Source: Xenophilus sp. Marseille-Q4582 (GTDB lineage: Bacteria; Pseudomonadota; Gammaproteobacteria; Burkholderiales; Burkholderiaceae_C). From it: 64,000 bases of DNA. The stretch is taken from contig NZ_CAKAKO010000008.1 of NCBI RefSeq assembly GCF_916700565.1, positions 62,001 to 126,000 of the forward strand, written 5' to 3'. The translations under genes were made by a program, and so were the position numbers. The notes below the pieces were generated by a model, which was not told the origin of the DNA, did not search any database, and worked only from the letters and a program-made list of their open reading frames with translations. Of this stretch, positions 17,438-26,080 are shown one piece after another; the stretch's first letter is position 1, and every line of letters begins with the position of its first letter.

Positions 17438-18056
17438 ATGAACAGTAGTGATTGTCTAAAGGCTAATCTACGATCCCGGATCCGGTCAGTCCATTTCAGC
17501 ATTGGCTGCGAGTCAAGGGATGGACGAAGTTGAATTTGCATATGACCTGCAACTGGCGAATGATGGGAAAACCCTTCTTTACTCGCCTTTTGCGAACTAT
17601 GCGCATGCCAATTTGGATGCCTGCCAGGAAATGGTTCAACACCCGCATTCACTCCTGTCTTTGGGTGACGGTGGTGCGCACGTAGGCCTGATCACCGATT
17701 CCAGTTCCACCACATTCATGCTCACGCACTGGGTGAAGCAGCAAGGACTGCCATTGGAATGGGCTGTACAGAAGCTCACCAGCCTGCCGGCGGAGATGAT
17801 GGGATTGAAAGACCGCGGGGTCATCAAGCAAGGTATGAAAGCCGATTTGAACATTATCGACCTGGACCGCCTTGAGATCTGTTTCCCCTACGTGGTTTCA
17901 GATCTTCCGGCCGGTGGAACGCGATTCACGCAGGACTCAGATGGATATCTGGCTACGTTCCTCTCGGGTAAGTGTGTCGTCCGCGAAGGCAAACCCACAG
18001 GCCTGCTGCCTGGGCGACTGGTCAGAAGTCACTCCCTCGTCGGATCAAACAATTGA
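17438..18056 (+). pseudogene. Amidohydrolase (D-aminoacylase-like), internally deleted
   Basis: A start codon with strong RBS (AGGAGA, ATG 17438) reads only about 31 codons before a stop. A different frame, entered around 17473 (LIYDPGSGQSISALAASQ), encodes roughly the last 190 residues of an N-acyl-D-amino-acid deacylase-type amidohydrolase: LLSLGDGGAHVGLITDSSST with the metal-ligand Asp, LKDRGVIKQGMKADLNIIDL, and the C-terminal beta strand near GRLVRSHSLVGSNN. The family is normally about 500-580 residues, so most of the metal-binding barrel is missing. It is the first gene of the catabolic cluster and appears to have lost its middle by deletion. Confidence 0.7.
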
Positions 18057-18068
18057 ATTTTAAGAACA

Positions 18069-18854
18069 ATGTCATACAAGTCTACATACCCAAGCATTAA
18101 CGGTTGCAAGCTTCATTTGCGCGAAGCTGGCAAGGGGCGGCCCATTCTGTTCCTGCACGGTGCAGGCAGCGGTGTCATGGAATGGCTTCCTTTCTTTGAC
18201 CGCCTTGCAGAGGCGGGTCATCTGCTGGTGCCAGATCATCCTGGTTTCGGCGACTCTGACGATCCCAGTTGGATCAAGGCCATTCCGGACATGGCCATGT
18301 TCTACCTGGAGATGCTTGAGGAGCTTGATCTTCATGATGTTCATGTGATTGGGCATTCGCTGGGAGGCTGGATCGCTGCCGAAATGGCTGTGCGCAACAG
18401 GACCCGCATCCGTGACATCACCTTGATGGCACCCGCCGGCCTGCGGAAAAAGGGGCTGCAGTATGCAGACCTTTTCATTCAAACGCCCTTGGAGCGCGTC
18501 AATGCGTTGTATGCCGACAAGCGCTTTGTTGAGGCCCAATTGGCCAAGCCTCTTTCAGAGGAGGACCGCGACAAGCTGTTGAAGAACTGGTTTGCGTCGG
18601 CAAAGCTTGCGTGGGAACCCCGTGGATTCAGCCTGGTATTGCCGAACTGGCTGCACCGGATCAAAAACCCTGTGCGGTTGATCTGGGGCAAGGACGATGC
18701 GGTGATCCCGAGTGCAGTGTCATCAGAGTGGGTCGAGAAACTACCCTCCGTGAAGTACTTTCAGATGATCGAGCAATGTGGGCATATGCCCCACATTGAA
18801 AAGCTGGACGAAGTCGTTGGTCGACTTATCGAAGACATTAAAACGAGCGCATAA
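18069..18854 (+). CDS. Alpha/beta hydrolase
   Basis: A cytoplasmic serine hydrolase of 261 residues. The oxyanion segment FLHGAGSGVMEW, nucleophile elbow GHSLGG (Ser at about residue 99), acid residue in WGKDDAVIPS and final His in CGHMPHIEKL make a complete triad. The cap region (residues about 125-195) is short. It resembles C-C bond hydrolases and esterases of aromatic or alicyclic degradation. It lies 12 bp after the amidohydrolase remnant and 1 bp before the monooxygenase gene, so it is part of one operon. The substrate is unknown. Confidence 0.85.
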   Translation: MSYKSTYPSINGCKLHLREAGKGRPILFLHGAGSGVMEWLPFFDRLAEAGHLLVPDHPGFGDSDDPSWIKAIPDMAMFYLEMLEELDLHDVHVIGHSLGGWIAAEMAVRNRTRIRDITLMAPAGLRKKGLQYADLFIQTPLERVNALYADKRFVEAQLAKPLSEEDRDKLLKNWFASAKLAWEPRGFSLVLPNWLHRIKNPVRLIWGKDDAVIPSAVSSEWVEKLPSVKYFQMIEQCGHMPHIEKLDEVVGRLIEDIKTSA

Positions 18855-18855
18855 C

Positions 18856-19992
18856 ATGCAGCATATTTACTTTACCTTGATGCCCTACCGCCCGCTTGAC
18901 ATGGAGGCGGCGGCAAAACAGAGATCTGCTTGGGTCGTGTTGCCCAACAGCCTGTATGACCCCAAGAAAGGCGCAGACGACTACGAAAGCCACATGAACC
19001 TGCTGGAGGAGGCTGATGCGCTGGGCTTCGACGGGTTGGGCGTCAACGAACATCACCAGACCGCCTATGGAATGATGCCAGCGCCGAATCTGATTGCGAG
19101 TGCGATCATCCAGCGGACGAAGCGCGCGAAAATTGCCATTCTTGGCCGGGCGTTGCCTTTGGTGAGCAATCCCATCTATATCGCCGAAGAGTTTGCCATG
19201 TTGGACAACCTGTCCAGAGGCCGTCTGATTTGTGGTTTCGTGCGTGGTATCGGTGCTGAGTACCATGCGGCCCCTATCAATCCCGCTTTCTCGCATGGCC
19301 GTTTTCACGAGGCCCACGACCTGATTGTGAAAGCCTGGACGACCCCGGGTCCGTTCGCATGGGAAGGCGAGTACTACAACCACAACTATGTCAACCTCTG
19401 GCCAAGGCCTTACCAGAGCCCCCGCCCGCCGATCTGGATTCCATCGCAAGGCTCAGCCGAAACGATCGACTGGGCCGCGCATCCCGATCGGAAGTATCCG
19501 TTTCTGATCACGTTTGCGCAGGAGTCCAATGTCATCAGAAACCTGAACGCGTACCGTGAGAAGGCACGTGAGTATGGTTATGAAGCAAGCTCCGAGCAGC
19601 TGGGATGGGCCGCACCGGTCTACGTGGCGGATACCTATGAGCGCGCCATCGAGGAAGCTCGGGCCGGTGTCGAGTCGTTGTTCAACAACTACTTGACGCT
19701 GCCCATGGAAATGCTGATGCCGCCCGGCTACACGTCCTTGTCTTCGATGAAGAAGACCATGGCCGCGCGAGCGGGCATTGGTTTGAAGCGCCAGACCATT
19801 GAAGAGATGATCGAGTTGGGCACGGTGGTGGTGGGCACTCCGACCATGGTTCGGGACAAGATCCAGAAAATGCGCGACGCGACCAATATCGGCATCTTCG
19901 TGGCGCTGCTTCAGATCGGTGTCATGGGTGATGAACTCGCCCGCCGAAACATGCAGATGTATGCCTCTGAAGTGATGCCGCACTTGAAGTGA
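18856..19992 (+). CDS. LLM-class flavin-dependent monooxygenase
   Basis: A luciferase-like TIM-barrel enzyme of 378 residues that uses reduced flavin and oxygen to oxidise an organic substrate. Visible family features are the N-terminal FTLMPYRPLD, DALGFDGLGVNEHHQ, the LGRALPLVSNPIYIAEEFAMLD segment with RGRLICGFVRG, and GTVVVGTPTMVRDKIQ near the C-terminus. Start ATG 18856 is directly after the hydrolase stop. The flavin reductase gene that follows would supply reduced FMN, so the two form a two-component system. It might carry out hydroxylation or Baeyer-Villiger-type oxygenation; the sequence alone does not decide. Confidence 0.88.
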   Translation: MQHIYFTLMPYRPLDMEAAAKQRSAWVVLPNSLYDPKKGADDYESHMNLLEEADALGFDGLGVNEHHQTAYGMMPAPNLIASAIIQRTKRAKIAILGRALPLVSNPIYIAEEFAMLDNLSRGRLICGFVRGIGAEYHAAPINPAFSHGRFHEAHDLIVKAWTTPGPFAWEGEYYNHNYVNLWPRPYQSPRPPIWIPSQGSAETIDWAAHPDRKYPFLITFAQESNVIRNLNAYREKAREYGYEASSEQLGWAAPVYVADTYERAIEEARAGVESLFNNYLTLPMEMLMPPGYTSLSSMKKTMAARAGIGLKRQTIEEMIELGTVVVGTPTMVRDKIQKMRDATNIGIFVALLQIGVMGDELARRNMQMYASEVMPHLK

Positions 19993-20012
19993 ACGACCGA
20001 AGGAGCTACGCA

Positions 20013-20588
20013 GTGAATCGCAAGCCTTATATCGTTGGCATCGGGGGTACTTCCAGGCCGAACTCCTCGTCGGAGCTCGCCTTGAGGCAGGTGCTGCAGG
20101 ACCTGGAGGGCATGGGCGCTCAGGTTGAGTTGTTCACGGGCCATGCACTGAGCAAACTGCCCATCTATGGAGACGAGGTCGACGCTCACGACGACCTGCG
20201 TGAATCTTTCATCAAGGCATTGAGAGAGGCTGATGGCGTGGTGATTTCTTCGCCTTGCTACCACGGCGGCGTGTCAGGTCTGATCAAGAACGCTCTGGAT
20301 TACGTGGAGGATATGCGAAATGATCCGCGTGTCTATCTTGATGGCAGGGTCGTTGGCGTGATCGCCTGCGCCTATGGCAACCAAGGGGTGGGGACTGTAC
20401 TGAACCAGTTGCGCCAAATTGTGCATGCCCTTCGCGGTTGGCCTACCCCCATTGGCGTGGGCATCAACTCCCTTGAGGTTCGATTCACCGGTGATGAGTG
20501 CTCGGATGAATCTATTCGAAAGCAGATCAAATTGATGGCAAAGCAGTTGGTTCAGTTTGTTCCACGAATGACTGAAGCCACTGCTTGA
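20013..20588 (+). CDS. NAD(P)H-dependent FMN reductase
   Basis: A flavodoxin-like reductase of 191 residues. FMN-binding features are GIGGTSRPNSSSELAL near the N-terminus and SSPCYHGGVSGLIKNALDYVED. GTG 20013 is chosen because AAGGAG (20000-20005) lies 7 nt upstream; a longer frame from GTG 19989 overlaps the monooxygenase stop. It is the likely electron supplier for the LLM monooxygenase. A transposable element begins 23 bp after the stop and separates it from the regulator and CoA ligase genes. Confidence 0.87.
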   Translation: MNRKPYIVGIGGTSRPNSSSELALRQVLQDLEGMGAQVELFTGHALSKLPIYGDEVDAHDDLRESFIKALREADGVVISSPCYHGGVSGLIKNALDYVEDMRNDPRVYLDGRVVGVIACAYGNQGVGTVLNQLRQIVHALRGWPTPIGVGINSLEVRFTGDECSDESIRKQIKLMAKQLVQFVPRMTEATA

Positions 20589-20611
20589 CTACAGAAGTCG
20601 ATGATTACCTA

Positions 20612-22113
20612 GTCAGCCCTGAACAATTCAGTTGTCAGCTACAGATAGGCTGACGTCGCCAGGAGCGGCCAGCAGTGCGGCGATGACCGCCTGCATCGAT
20701 AACCCGAATCGGGCGCAATAAAGCCGCAGCGCGGCCAGGATCAGGCGCAGGTTATGCCCGGCACCGCACATCACCGCGTGCAGCGCATCGCCCAGCGCAC
20801 CCTTGAGCGGGTTGCGGCCCAGCCGCCCGTCCATCTTCATGTGCCCAATGGCCGGTTCGATGGCGCTGCGCCGCTTGATCATGGCCCTGAGCGTTCGGGT
20901 GATGCCCCGCTTTTGGCCCGACATCAGGATGCGCACACCTTCAACTTTCACACCCCGGTAGCCCTTGTCCACGATTGCCGTGGCGGGCGGCCTGTCCGTG
21001 CCAGTGAGGATGCCCACCTGCTCCAGTGTCTCAGCCAGGGTGTGGCCGTCGTAGGGGTTGCCCGGCATGGAGCGCATGCCCACCACCAGGCCTTCCTTCA
21101 ACGTGGTAGCGATGCTGACCTTCACGCCGAACTCGTACGGTGTCCTGGCTTTGCCTTTGCTGATGCATTCGACCTCGGGCGCGTGCAGGGCGTACAGCTT
21201 GTTCTTGTCCTTCGTGCGTTGGCTGAGGATGCGGCCGGTGCGCTGCAGCAGGTCTTGGACCTTGGCCTGGGCCGCTTCGGGCAGCATGTGCAGTTGGCGG
21301 GCCACCTCGCGGTGCACGCGGCCAACCCGGGTGCGCAGTGTGCGAACGGCCTTGTTCATGCGCTTGAACTGCTTGGCGTGGGCGTAGCGCCCGATCTGCG
21401 CGGCCAGCCGTGGGGCGATGCGGTTGTAGTTCTGGCGCAGTTTCAGCCCCTTGCCCTCGGCCACCTTGACCAGGTGCTGGCGGCTTCGCTCCAGCAGGCG
21501 GCTGTCGGTGGGGTGAGCGATAGCCTTGGGCATCACCGTGGTGTCCACGATCACTTGCTGCACGCTGGCTTTCTTGATGACGCCACCACGCCGGGCGGCA
21601 TCGATGCTGGCCGCCAGCAGCATCTCCACGCCTTCTTCCCCAACGCGCTTTCTCCAGCGCGTCAGGCTGGACGGGTCAATGGGCAGCTCGGTCTGCAGGT
21701 AGGTCTCGCCGCAGAAGAACTGCCAGTATGGGTTCTCCACCCAGGTGTTGACCACCGCCTCGTCGGAGGCATCGAAGGTGTGCTGCAGGTACAGCAGCCC
21801 GGCGACCAGGCGCGGCGCCAAGGCGGGCCGCCCGCGCCCCGAAGTGAACGACACCGCGAACGTGCGCTCGATCTCGGCCCAGTCGATCAGCGCGCCCAGC
21901 CTGACCAGCGGATGCTTCATGTTGATCTGCTCGTCCAGTCGTGGACGAAACAACTCGCCCGTTTGCGGCTGCGAAGGCTTCGGACCCATCGGACTCCCCG
22001 GAGAAATTTGCAAGAAAACAGGCACTGGCAAGACCATACCTTGCAAATCCCGCGCCCATCAACTCGAAGAACAACCAGTCAGATCAAGGGCTTGCGAGTT
22101 GTTCAGGGCGGAC
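20612..22113 (-). mobile_element. IS5/IS1182-like DDE element (1502 bp)
   Basis: A transposase gene lies between imperfect inverted ends (GTCAGCCCTGAACAA at the left, complement GTCCGCCCTGAACAA at the right) with TA on both outer sides (20610-20611 and 22114-22115). The TA duplication fits the IS427-type subgroup of IS5, but the subgroup is a guess. It splits the catabolic cluster between the flavin reductase and the LysR gene. Confidence 0.8.
20628..21989 (-). CDS. DDE transposase (IS5-family type)
   Basis: A 453-residue transposase. N-terminal DUF772-type domain (NMKHPLVRLGALIDWAEIER and SGRGRPALAPRLVAGLLYL), catalytic Asp in QVIVDTTVMPKA, second Asp in TAIVDKGYRGV and Glu in RRSAIEPAIGHMK. 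It is much longer than the 362-residue IS5 transposase elsewhere in the window and not closely related to it. ATG 21989 (MGPKPSQPQTGELF) is preferred; the frame is open further upstream to 22046. Intact. Confidence 0.9.
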   Translation of the reverse strand: MGPKPSQPQTGELFRPRLDEQINMKHPLVRLGALIDWAEIERTFAVSFTSGRGRPALAPRLVAGLLYLQHTFDASDEAVVNTWVENPYWQFFCGETYLQTELPIDPSSLTRWRKRVGEEGVEMLLAASIDAARRGGVIKKASVQQVIVDTTVMPKAIAHPTDSRLLERSRQHLVKVAEGKGLKLRQNYNRIAPRLAAQIGRYAHAKQFKRMNKAVRTLRTRVGRVHREVARQLHMLPEAAQAKVQDLLQRTGRILSQRTKDKNKLYALHAPEVECISKGKARTPYEFGVKVSIATTLKEGLVVGMRSMPGNPYDGHTLAETLEQVGILTGTDRPPATAIVDKGYRGVKVEGVRILMSGQKRGITRTLRAMIKRRSAIEPAIGHMKMDGRLGRNPLKGALGDALHAVMCGAGHNLRLILAALRLYCARFGLSMQAVIAALLAAPGDVSLSVADN

Positions 22114-22136
22114 TACCTATGGGGTACTATGGTTGA

Positions 22137-23048
22137 ATGAAGATATCGGACGTTGATTTAAATCTGCTGCCCCTGTTTGATGAACTCATCAGAACCCGCA
22201 AGGTTTCAGCAGCAGCGAGAGCGCTAGGCATGAGTCAGCCGGCAAGCAGCTATGCGCTTGCCAAACTGCGGAAGCTCTTCAACGATCCGTTATTCATCCG
22301 CACTCATGCCGGCTTGCACCCGACGCCGTTGGCTTTGAAACTGGCGCCGGCCATTTCCAAGGCATTGCGGACCATTCAAGATGAGATATTGCTGGAGCCC
22401 GAAATCAGTTTTCAGGCGCGTGATGAAACTCGTACATTCTCCATCAATATCACGGCGGCTGGCGCCGTCATTTTTGTGCCACCAATCCTCGAGCACATTG
22501 CGACGGCACGCAACATCACGATCAACATCGTGGACCATCCTGCTGACCAGCTCCATCATTTGATGGAGTCTGGAAAGGTGGACCTTGCATGTGGATTTCT
22601 GTCTGGCATTCAGGAGATGAACCTTCACCGGCAACTGCTGTTTCGCAACCCTTTCGTTTGCATTGCGAGGCGATCTCACCCTCGCCTGCGTGGAGTGTTG
22701 ACGCGTGAACAATACCTTTTGGAGGAGCATGCGGTGGTGAGGCGCAGCCCGCATGAATCCACTTGGCTCGACAGAGAGCTGAAGCAGCGTGGAATTCAAC
22801 GGAAATGCAAGATCACGGTGCCTCATGCATTGAATATTCCTTCGATCATCGAAAACAGCGATTTATTGGCCACGATACCCCAGCCCTTGGCTGAAAGATT
22901 TTGCGCCGCCGGCGACCTTCAGATGTATCGACTTCCTGTTGAGCTGCCATTGTTGGCTGGATACCAATATTGGCATACCCGATTCCATCGAGATTCCGCG
23001 ATTATTTGGTTGCGGCGAGCAACATCCGAGCTATTTCGCGTGGCCTAA
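22137..23048 (+). CDS. LysR-family transcriptional regulator
   Basis: A 303-residue regulator. Winged helix-turn-helix at residues 5-64 (LNLLPLFDELIRTRKVSAAA, then MSQPASSYALAKLRKLFNDP), then a periplasmic-binding-like effector domain (about 95-300). NodD/nahR-like in its opening DVDLNLLPLFDEL. It reads toward the CoA ligase gene on the same strand with 18 bp between them. It probably controls the catabolic cluster on both sides of the upstream IS; the inducer is unknown. The IS ends 23 bp before its ATG, so its own promoter may be altered. Confidence 0.9.
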   Translation: MKISDVDLNLLPLFDELIRTRKVSAAARALGMSQPASSYALAKLRKLFNDPLFIRTHAGLHPTPLALKLAPAISKALRTIQDEILLEPEISFQARDETRTFSINITAAGAVIFVPPILEHIATARNITINIVDHPADQLHHLMESGKVDLACGFLSGIQEMNLHRQLLFRNPFVCIARRSHPRLRGVLTREQYLLEEHAVVRRSPHESTWLDRELKQRGIQRKCKITVPHALNIPSIIENSDLLATIPQPLAERFCAAGDLQMYRLPVELPLLAGYQYWHTRFHRDSAIIWLRRATSELFRVA

Positions 23049-23066
23049 AAGAGATAAGGAAAATGT

Positions 23067-24698
<1,632 letters not shown>

Positions 24699-24795
24699 CG
24701 GATCCAATCGCACGCAACGCGCCATAACCAGAACGGAGTTTCTGGGGCTCCCACGCGGGCCCCTACGGACTCCGTGTGCCTAGCCCCCTGAAATT

Positions 24796-25491
24796 ATGTC
24801 AAGCACCATCAGTGAGCGGGAGCTCGCATTTCTTCTCTACGAATTTCTGGATACAGACGCTCTGCTCCAGCGTGATCGTTATGCCGAGCATTCGCGGGAA
24901 GTCTTCAACGCAACGCTGGACACCGCGCGCAAGATCGCAGAAGACTTCCTGGCACCCCACTTTCGAGAGGGCGATGAGAACGAACCGCTCTTCGTTCATG
25001 GCAAGGCTCAACTCATCCCTCCCACCCGTGGAGCATGGCGAGCCATCGCTCGCGCGGGCTTTCTAAATGCCCACTGGAACGAGGCGGAGGGTGGTCTCCA
25101 GCTGCCTGAGGTGGTGCTGCGCGCTGCCATGAGTTCGTTCTATGCGGCGAATGTCAGCACGGCGTCGTATCCGATGCTGACCATAGCCGCCGCCAACTTG
25201 TTGCGGGCATTTGGCAGTGCCGAACTCAAGTCAAGGTATCTCGCGTCCATGGGGGATGGCCGGTGTGCAGGCACGATGGCGTTGACCGAACCGGCACAAG
25301 GCTCTGGCCTTGCGGACATCACCACCAAGGCCGTGCCGCAGGCCGATGGCAGCTACCGTCTCTTCGGACAGAAGATGTTCATATCCGGCGGCGATCAGGA
25401 TCTGACCGAGAACATTGTTCATATGGTGCTCGCTCGTATACAGGGAGCACCACCGGGTGTACGTGGAATCTCGCTGTTCCTCGTCCCGAAG
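24796..25491 (+). pseudogene. Acyl-CoA dehydrogenase, N-terminal part only
   Basis: The first 232 residues of an acyl-CoA dehydrogenase: helical N-domain (ARKIAEDFLAPHFREGDENE) and the FAD-contacting middle strand with GTMALTEPAQGSGLADI and MFISGGDQDL. The coding sequence breaks after RGISLFLVPK at 25491 and continues into the antisense of an integrase gene, giving a chimeric frame that stops at 25767. The missing C-terminal helical domain holds the catalytic base, so no enzyme activity is expected. The break marks a deletion or recombination joint between the catabolic cluster and an integrated element. Confidence 0.85.
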
Positions 25492-25737
25492 CTATTCTTC
25501 ATTGCGGGCTTGCTCGCATGTCATGTCAGGGAAAGTGCCAAGTTTGACCCAAACCATGGCCACCCCCAATCGCTTGACCACGTAGAAGGCGCGCACTCCG
25601 GTGTGCGTCATACGCATTGCCAACTTTGGTGTTTCGGTGTCATAGATCACCTGGCGCTTACCCGCAGCGGGGGCAACCAGACCGGCCAGGAGGGTCTTGG
25701 TGAGCTTTTGATGATTCGCAGTAGCCACGGTGTCCAC
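25492..25737 (-). pseudogene. Tyrosine integrase, N-terminal fragment
   Basis: The first 80 residues of a tRNA-targeting phage/island integrase of the DUF4102 (arm-binding) class: KRQVIYDTETPKLAMRMTHT, FYVVKRLGVAMVWVKLGTFP and the CEQARN end of the domain. The core-binding and catalytic domains are missing at the joint with the acyl-CoA dehydrogenase. GTG 25737 is chosen by position and GGAAAG upstream. It starts about 150 bp from the tRNA-Thr 3' end, the normal place for such an integrase next to its attachment site. Confidence 0.82.
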
Positions 25738-25887
25738 CTTTCCATTTTTGGGCTAGCACCGGGCTAGCAAACAGGGGATGATTTCGTAAAACTTCGTGCT
25801 AGCCCGTTAAGTCTATTATGCCGAGTTCATTGGGAAAGTATAGATTTATTCAGGTGCATTAATTAGTGGGTCTATGTATACCTGCTA
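25738..25887. other. Integrase-proximal attachment region with arm-type repeats
   Basis: GGGCTAGCA occurs at 25750-25758 and 25761-25769 and inverted (TGCTAGCCC) at 25797-25805. They lie between the integrase start and the tRNA end. Such repeats are typical arm sites bound by the integrase N-terminal domain. The assignment is inference. Confidence 0.45.
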
Positions 25888-25933
25888 ATTCGTAATGAGA
25901 AGGTCGGGGGTTCGACTCCTCTCTCCGGCACCA
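25888..25933 (+). tRNA. tRNA-Thr (CGT) 3' part, attachment-site remnant
   Basis: From the anticodon loop TTCGTAA (25889-25895, anticodon CGT) the sequence follows a tRNA: 3' anticodon strand TGAGA, variable loop AGGTC, T-arm GGGGG-TTCGACT-CCTCT, acceptor strand CTCCGGC, A73 and CCA at 25931-25933. The 5' half (acceptor, D-arm, most of the 5' anticodon stem) is absent; GCTAA at 25884-25888 does not pair properly. This is the 3'-end duplication left by an island integrated into tRNA-Thr, not a working tRNA. Confidence 0.8.
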
Positions 25934-25945
25934 GATCCGAAAGAA

Positions 25946-25976
25946 AAAGCCCGCTATGTAAGTCATAGCGGGCTTT
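25946..25976 (+). terminator. Rho-independent terminator after tRNA-Thr end
   Basis: A 13-bp perfect stem (AAAGCCCGCTATG pairing with CATAGCGGGCTTT) with a 5-nt loop, 12 bp after the tRNA CCA. It ends in a short T-rich stretch. Confidence 0.8.
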
Positions 25977-26080
25977 CTTGTTCTCTGCGGCCGTATAGCC
26001 ACCATGTAGCGAATCGGGCTGAAGAACGGCAAAGTTCCCCCAGTGTGTCCCCACAACCTTTGCCCTGGCGGGCGTACGTC

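Noticed and set aside
20754..22136. 460-codon plus-strand frame opposite the 1502-bp IS transposase
   Set aside because: Antisense shadow of a DDE transposase; composition is typical of a reverse frame in GC-rich DNA.
24700..24795. Dyad with CGGAGT and ACTCCG between CoA ligase and acyl-CoA dehydrogenase genes
   Set aside because: Short stem with a long interior and no T-run; insufficient to call a terminator.
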